From Dehalococcoidia bacterium (GTDB lineage Bacteria; Chloroflexota; Dehalococcoidia; GIF9; AB-539-J10): a stretch of DNA of 8,644 nucleotides. The notes below the pieces were generated by a model. That model ran no database searches. It saw only the letters and a list, made by a program, of their open reading frames with translations, and was not told the DNA's origin. The translations under genes were made by a program, and so were the position numbers. Positions within the stretch are counted from its first letter, which is position 1. Every line of letters begins with the position of its first letter. Positions 6,557 through 8,644 of the stretch are shown here, piece by piece. The stretch lies in NCBI GenBank assembly GCA_029857995.1, contig JAOUFZ010000066.1, positions 1 through 8,644 of the forward strand, read 5' to 3'.

Positions 6557-7666
6557 ATGATTAGATCAAGATTATGCGAACTGGTCGGGATCAAATATCC
6601 TATTATACAAGCTGGCATGGGCCCTTTCAGCAACAACAACCTATGTGTTGCCGCAGCCAACGCAGGAGTCCTCGGATTACTTTCTACAAGTGGCGTTTTT
6701 AATAAAGATGATCAGCCATGGATTTACAACGAGTTTGCCAGAACCGGAGAAGCTGACCCCGAAGACGACATAGGTACACTCATGGAAAAGGTGCTGAAAC
6801 GGACATACAGACTAGTAAAAGAGAGGGGCGGTATTTTCGGGCTCAATGTGATGGTTTCAAAGGAAGTTCTCTGGGCTTCGAATATACTGATTGATGCGGC
6901 TATCAGGGTGCGCGAGGAGACCCCGGATGTGAAGAACCATTTGAAGGTGATGTATACATCCGCCGGCGACCCTCTTGGCTGGGAAGATAAAATAAAGGGA
7001 GCAGGATTCAAATGGATTCACATTGTTCCATCTGTTAGGGCAGCTTTGCGCGCCAAGAAAGCTGGTGTCGACGTAATAGTAGCCTCTGGCCATGAAGGCG
7101 GTTTCCATACCTCGTGGGAACCAGTTCACTCAATGGTTTTGCTTCCAGCAGTGATAGAGGCAGTACAAGACGACGATACTCTGGTTGTCGGTGCTGGTGG
7201 ATTCTCTGATGGCAAGACACTGGCGGCCGCGCTGCTAATGGGTGCGGACGGTGTGCTCATGGGGACCCGCTTTCTGGCAACACAGGAAAGTGATTTTCAT
7301 CCGATGTGGAAACAGGAAGTTGTGGACGCAGGCGATAGAGCAACCCTTGTGGCGCGCGGTTATGTCGGGCCTGCCCGGTGGTTGAAAACACCCCGCAGCA
7401 TTGAACACGCCGCAAATACCCTCCAGAAATCACCCGGTGTTTTTCTGGGAATCCCGGAGGATTATTCGACGCCTGATATGTTGACTGCTTTTGAGAACGA
7501 ATCAATGAAAGCGACCTTTGCAGGAAATAAGGAAAAAGCGATGATGGCTGCCGGTGAAGTGGCTCAGCGAATTAAAGATATGCCTAAAGTCAACGATATG
7601 GTGCAGAAAATTGTCCGGGACGCCGAAGATATTCTGAGAAACGTTCCGCAAAAGCTTCTAGGATGA
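6557..7666 (+). CDS. FMN-dependent nitronate monooxygenase / 2-nitropropane dioxygenase family oxidoreductase
   Basis: A 369-residue TIM-barrel flavoprotein. Family marks are YPIIQAGMG (14-22), the first barrel strand; FGLNVMV (94-100); ASGHEGGFH (176-184), holding the active-site histidine region; VGAGGFSDG (211-219); and GADGVLMGTRF (229-239), which bind the FMN phosphate. True members oxidise alkyl nitronates, but many relatives are NADH:quinone reductases, FabK-type enoyl reductases or unassigned enzymes. In an anaerobe an oxygen-dependent reaction is unlikely, so a reductase role is more plausible. AGGAGG (6547-6552) lies only 4 nt before the ATG, a tight but clear ribosome site. A 257-bp gap with a hairpin and a candidate promoter separates it from the CoA-transferase. 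The serine recombinase remnant begins about 20 bp after its stop, so the original downstream context has been lost. Confidence 0.85.
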   Translation: MIRSRLCELVGIKYPIIQAGMGPFSNNNLCVAAANAGVLGLLSTSGVFNKDDQPWIYNEFARTGEADPEDDIGTLMEKVLKRTYRLVKERGGIFGLNVMVSKEVLWASNILIDAAIRVREETPDVKNHLKVMYTSAGDPLGWEDKIKGAGFKWIHIVPSVRAALRAKKAGVDVIVASGHEGGFHTSWEPVHSMVLLPAVIEAVQDDDTLVVGAGGFSDGKTLAAALLMGADGVLMGTRFLATQESDFHPMWKQEVVDAGDRATLVARGYVGPARWLKTPRSIEHAANTLQKSPGVFLGIPEDYSTPDMLTAFENESMKATFAGNKEKAMMAAGEVAQRIKDMPKVNDMVQKIVRDAEDILRNVPQKLLG

Positions 7667-7685
7667 ACTCTTCGGTGGTGGGATA

Positions 7686-8234
7686 TTGGAGTTACATTTC
7701 TCTGTAGCTTACCGCTTAAAATCGACCCAGTTTATCGCTGAAGAATTGAATCGGAACGTGGCCACCTGCGAGACCGAAATTCAGACAATCGATAGTGCGA
7801 TCGTTGATGCTGCTACTCGGTTGATTCGGCTTTACGATGCTTTAGAAACTGGGGAAATATCAATCGATCTTCTGGCTCCTCGTATTCGAGAGCTGAAGGA
7901 ACGTCAGGATAAGCTGCAGGCGCGAAAAGATGAACTACATATGGTCCTAACTGGAGAAAAGGCAGAGGTGGCCACCCCGCAAGAGGTGGCCGAATGCGCA
8001 GCAGACTTTAGAGAACTGCTGCAAGAAGGATTCTTGGTCGAGAGGAAGGCCTTTGTCCACAGTTTTGTAAACGAGGTAAGAGTGACCGGAGAGCACGTGT
8101 TAGTCAATTACACAATACCTATGTCGCCGTCTAAGCTCAAACAGGAAAAGGACCCAGTTCTTGATATTGTACACCATGGTGGGCCATTGTGGATTCGAAC
8201 CACAGACCCCGGTCTTATCAGGACCGTGCTCTAA
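7686..8234 (+). pseudogene. C-terminal fragment of a large serine recombinase
   Basis: About 180 residues match the end of large serine integrases or resolvases. FIAEELNRN (near residue 16), RLIRLYDALETGEIS and LAPRIRELKERQDKLQARKD form the long coiled-coil. FRELLQEGFLVERKAFVHSF then VNEVRVTG forms the C-terminal strands. The catalytic serine domain, helical linker and zinc ribbon (normally about 350 residues) are missing, so it cannot recombine DNA. There is no ATG. The frame is open back to 7662, and the position given is a TTG near the point where similarity begins. From about 8177 the last 19 codons (GGPLWIRTTDPG onward) and the stop are antisense to tRNA-Ile, which marks the attachment junction of the lost element. 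It lies about 20 bp after the flavin-enzyme stop, implying a deletion between the recombinase start and that gene. Confidence 0.8.
8177..8234. other. Probable attachment-site region in the 3' half of tRNA-Ile
   Basis: The recombinase reading frame enters the tRNA exactly at its CCA end and finishes within it. tRNA 3' halves are common integration targets, because the incoming element rebuilds the gene. The precise core crossover cannot be read here, and no second copy of the tRNA 3' end occurs in the window. Confidence 0.45.
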
Positions 8235-8253
8235 CCAACTGAGCTAATGGCCC
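8177..8253 (-). tRNA. tRNA-Ile (anticodon GAT)
   Basis: The 77-nt minus-strand gene folds into a full cloverleaf. The acceptor stem GGGCCAT pairs with ATGGCCC. The D stem is GCTC/GAGC with an AGTTGGTTA loop. The anticodon stem is CGGTC/GACCG around CTGATAA, placing GAT at 8219-8217. The T arm is TGTGG-TTCGAAT-CCACA. CCA is encoded at the 3' end. It reads isoleucine AUC and AUU codons. The gene is intact despite the recombinase scar on its 3' side. Confidence 0.96.
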
Positions 8254-8264
8254 TCGGCAGGCAA

Positions 8265-8293
8265 AATATAGCTTTTACGAGAGTGGCTGTCAA
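8265..8293 (-). promoter_or_regulatory. Strong sigma-70 promoter of tRNA-Ile
   Basis: On the minus strand a consensus TTGACA (8293-8288) and TATATT (8270-8265) are 17 bp apart. Transcription would start about 5 nt before the mature tRNA 5' end at 8253. The tRNA therefore has its own promoter although the decarboxylase gene lies upstream on the same strand. Confidence 0.75.
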
Positions 8294-8320
8294 GCTATTC
8301 AAATGAGAGTGACGGTCAAT

Positions 8321-8644
8321 CTAGCTTGCAAGCATGCCGTATAGTATTCCGGTTACCACTGCGGTGCCAATTACGCCAGCCGTGTTGGGACCCATAGCGT
8401 GCATCAGCAAGAAATTCCTCGGATTGGCTTTCTGTCCCATTTTCTGCACTACCCTTGCCGCCATCGGGACAGCCGAGACACCGGCAGCACCTATCATCGG
8501 GTTGATTTTTTCTTTCATGAACAGGTTGACCAGCTTGGCTCCCAGCAATCCCCCAACAGTGGAGAAGACAAAGGCAACAGCCGCCAGACCGATGATAGCC
8601 AGGGTCTGAGGCCTCAGAAACGCCTCCGCGGTCATCAACCCGCC
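8321..8644 (-). CDS. Beta subunit of a Na+-translocating decarboxylase (OadB/GcdB/MmdB family), 5' part outside window
   Basis: The visible 107 residues are the C-terminus of the integral membrane beta subunit. This subunit couples biotin-carboxylate decarboxylation (oxaloacetate, methylmalonyl-CoA or glutaconyl-CoA) to sodium export. The block INPMIGAAGVSAVPMAARVV (visible residues 47-66) is diagnostic. N48, G52, S57 and R64 have the same spacing as Asn373, Gly377, Ser382 and Arg389, described as functional in Klebsiella OadB. The region NPRNFLLMHAMGPNTAGVIG (74-93) is equally typical. Two hydrophobic segments are visible (about 13-32 and 85-105). The stop is TAG at 8323-8321. The specific decarboxylase cannot be told apart because the alpha and gamma subunits are outside. 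The gene reads toward the tRNA with no clear terminator in the 67 bp between. Confidence 0.93.
   Translation of the reverse strand, partial: GGLMTAEAFLRPQTLAIIGLAAVAFVFSTVGGLLGAKLVNLFMKEKINPMIGAAGVSAVPMAARVVQKMGQKANPRNFLLMHAMGPNTAGVIGTAVVTGILYGMLAS

Noticed and set aside
5061..7666. CoA-transferase and flavin-enzyme genes as one operon
   Set aside because: A 257-bp gap holding a hairpin and a candidate extended -10 separates them, so joint transcription is not supported.
7970..7991. Perfect inverted repeat GGCCACC-N8-GGTGGCC as a terminator
   Set aside because: It lies inside the recombinase coding fragment, has no T-run on either side, and comes from repeated Glu-Val-Ala type codons.
1..8644. 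CRISPR array, toxin-antitoxin pair, prophage structural genes or a retron-like element
   Set aside because: No regularly spaced repeats, reverse transcriptase or phage structural motifs were seen on either strand, and no small gene pair resembles a toxin-antitoxin module.

Overview
The window looks like accessory DNA from an anaerobic bacterium. The evidence is a molybdenum enzyme of the pyrogallol-phloroglucinol transhydroxylase type, a Na+-pumping decarboxylase subunit and a class III CoA-transferase, with no oxygen-respiration genes in view. The style of the transposase and serine-recombinase tails and the moderate G+C would fit Chloroflexota (Dehalococcoidia) or another subsurface anaerobe. 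That placement is a weak inference.

Layout. Positions 1-3156 (minus strand) hold a two-gene operon: a molybdopterin catalytic subunit (637-3156), then its iron-sulfur subunit (from 630, running off the left edge). A 635-bp divergent intergenic region (3157-3791) carries a good promoter for each direction, a palindrome and a leader dyad. Next, on the plus strand, come a multi-pass membrane protein (3792-4499) and a P-loop ATPase cut short after 32 codons. Positions 4598-5051 are a scrap zone. In it, the start of a second transhydroxylase-like gene is joined in frame to the tail of an IS3-family transposase, and a likely IS end lies just before the next gene. Intact plus-strand genes follow for a class III CoA-transferase (5061-6299) and an FMN-dependent nitronate-monooxygenase-like enzyme (6557-7666). 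At the right, the C-terminal third of a large serine recombinase (7686-8234) runs antisense into an intact tRNA-Ile(GAT) gene. Beyond that is the 3' end of a decarboxylase beta subunit (8321-8644, minus).

How the genes fit together. The alpha and beta subunits clearly form one enzyme of the DMSO-reductase superfamily, close to the TH alpha/beta pair across its whole length but with several pocket residues changed. The CoA-transferase and the flavin enzyme could serve catabolism of an organic acid or aromatic compound, but nothing in the sequence ties them to the molybdenum enzyme. The region between the tRNA and the molybdenum operon looks like an eroded island: three truncated genes and two mobile-element remnants lie within about 3.8 kb. 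I see no CRISPR array, no phage structural genes and no clearly new defence system. The most interesting items are the altered TH-like active site and the recombination scars.
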